A DNA stretch of 64,000 nucleotides, from contig CP134874.1 in the NCBI GenBank assembly GCA_037318855.1, positions 2,976,598 to 3,040,597 of the forward strand. The letters run 5' to 3'. Below the pieces are notes generated by a model. It did no database searches, was not told where the DNA came from, and saw nothing but the letters and a program-made list of their open reading frames with translations. The position numbers and the translations under genes are program-made. This stretch comes from Candidatus Sedimenticola sp. (ex Thyasira tokunagai). GTDB lineage: Bacteria > Pseudomonadota > Gammaproteobacteria > Chromatiales > Chromatiaceae. Position 1 is the stretch's first letter; each line of letters opens with the position of its first letter. This document shows positions 63,205 to 64,000 of this stretch, one piece after another.

Positions 63205-64000
63205 ATGCGTTACCTACTCTCTCTGTTGATCCTTCTGCTGGCTGCAGCCGCTATCGCCCATGCCGGCGACAGACCCGGCAAGGTGATATCCGCAAACCTC
63301 TGTACCGACCAGCTGCTGCTGTTTCTCGCGGACCCGGAGCAGATCGCCTCCATTACCCACCTTGCCCTGGAACCCAGCAGTTCCTACATGGCGGAGGCGG
63401 CCAGAGGCTACCCCATTAACCACAGTCAGGTCGAAGAGTTGCTGGCACAACAACCTGACCTGATCGTTACCGGTGCATTTACCAAGCGCAGCATGGTCGA
63501 GTTGATGCGCAAGCTGGGGTATCGTGTAGAGGTCTTTTCACCGGCCACCAATATCGATGAGATCCGTGAAAACATCCGGCGTATGGCCGGGCTGCTTGAC
63601 CAGAGCCCACGAGGGGAATCCCTGATCGCACAGATGGACAAGAGGATCGAACAGGCCACCGCCAATCTTCCGGACAGACCCATCGGTGCCCTCTTCTACC
63701 AGCCACGCGGCTATACCAGCGGCAAGAACACACTCCACGATGAGGCATTAACACTCACCGGCTGGCGTAACATCTCCGCCGATCAAGGCATCACCGGCTA
63801 CAACGCCATTAGTCTGGAGACGGTGTTACTCGCCAGACCACAACAGTTTTTCACCTCAGCCTATGCACCAGGATCCACCTCTCTGGGGCAAAGGCAGCTG
63901 GAGCATCCGGCGTTGAAAAAAATCGCTTCCGGTCGGCCTATGATCGACATCGATTTCCGCTACTGGATCTGCGGCGGCCCAATGATCGCCGACGCCATCG
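63205..64000 (+). CDS. BtuF-like cobalamin-type ABC substrate-binding protein, 3' end outside window
   Basis: At least 265 residues are visible, starting at ATG 63205 with a signal peptide (LLSLLILLLAAAAIAHAGD). The fold is the class III binding protein type: GKVISANLCTDQLLLFLADPEQIASITHLAL, then EELLAQQPDLIVTGAFT, a backbone helix with IDEIRENIRRMAGLL, and GWRNISADQGITGYNAISLETVLLARPQQFFT. Context (TonB, riboswitch, BtuB, CobO) points to B12, though siderophore-binding relatives look alike. The permease and ATPase genes would lie to the right. Confidence 0.85.
   Translation, partial: MRYLLSLLILLLAAAAIAHAGDRPGKVISANLCTDQLLLFLADPEQIASITHLALEPSSSYMAEAARGYPINHSQVEELLAQQPDLIVTGAFTKRSMVELMRKLGYRVEVFSPATNIDEIRENIRRMAGLLDQSPRGESLIAQMDKRIEQATANLPDRPIGALFYQPRGYTSGKNTLHDEALTLTGWRNISADQGITGYNAISLETVLLARPQQFFTSAYAPGSTSLGQRQLEHPALKKIASGRPMIDIDFRYWICGGPMIADAI

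Overview
The window looks like chromosome of a sulfur-oxidising, respiratory gammaproteobacterium. The best evidence is a flavocytochrome c sulfide dehydrogenase pair (fccA-fccB at 49165-51117), several c-type cytochromes, a SulP transporter and an LCIB-like carbonic anhydrase. A Sedimenticola/Thiodiazotropha-type Chromatiales relative is my guess; the sequence does not prove it.

1-9930 is one end of an integrative and conjugative element (ICE) of the PFGI-1/SPI-7 class. A minus-strand operon reads small HTH protein, ParB, DUF2857, STY4528-type protein, PFL_4669-type protein, small unknown, ParM-like actin (cut by the window edge). It diverges from a LexA/CI-like S24 repressor, followed by excisionase and integrase. 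TTAGCAC half-sites overlap the predicted promoters on both sides. The end carries an orphan AbiEi antitoxin and a TumE/TumA toxin-antitoxin pair, then a copy of a tmRNA (ssrA) 3' end with its terminator. That copy is the probable attachment site.

9963-25877 is a colinear minus-strand defence module and my main candidate for an under-described system. It reads SNF2 helicase, Fic AMPylase, beta-class adenine methyltransferase (Mod), type III-like restriction helicase-nuclease (Res), PrrC/RloC-like AAA_13 ATPase, and a VSR-like nuclease with duplicated N-terminal modules. Fic is preceded by six copies of ATGTCGA arranged as three inverted pairs. Two genes are broken by clean insertions: mod by an IS3-family element (TSD TTAT), and the AAA_13 gene by a 291-bp repeat (TSD GCGT). 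Removing each insertion with one TSD copy restores the reading frame exactly. A DUF429 gene and a HipBA module follow.

29300-64000 is ordinary chromosome peppered with small repeats. Genes include a heme-sensor GGDEF-EAL protein, a YpfJ protease, cytochrome c4, MATE, DUF2461, a MerR regulator, MscS, PepD, DUF3179, a lipoprotein cytochrome, dienelactone hydrolase, SulP, LCIB-like carbonic anhydrase, fccAB, metallophosphoesterase, YbcJ, MBL hydrolase, HDOD, a YqhA-type membrane protein and cobQ. A vitamin B12 locus closes the window: TonB, cobalamin riboswitch, BtuB-like receptor, cobO and a BtuF-like protein.

Five repeat families recur: (R1) a ~290-bp element, three copies; (M1) a MITE with ACTCAAG...CTTGAGT ends and CCCTCACCC-type interior, several copies with 4-6 bp TSDs; (M2) a GCAGAGG/ACAAAGA inverted-repeat element; (M3) a GGACAG-type MITE; (M4) a 263-bp multi-stem element split by an IS256-family IS. 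Several insertions are nested, which gives a relative order of events. I saw no CRISPR array and no complete tRNA or rRNA gene.
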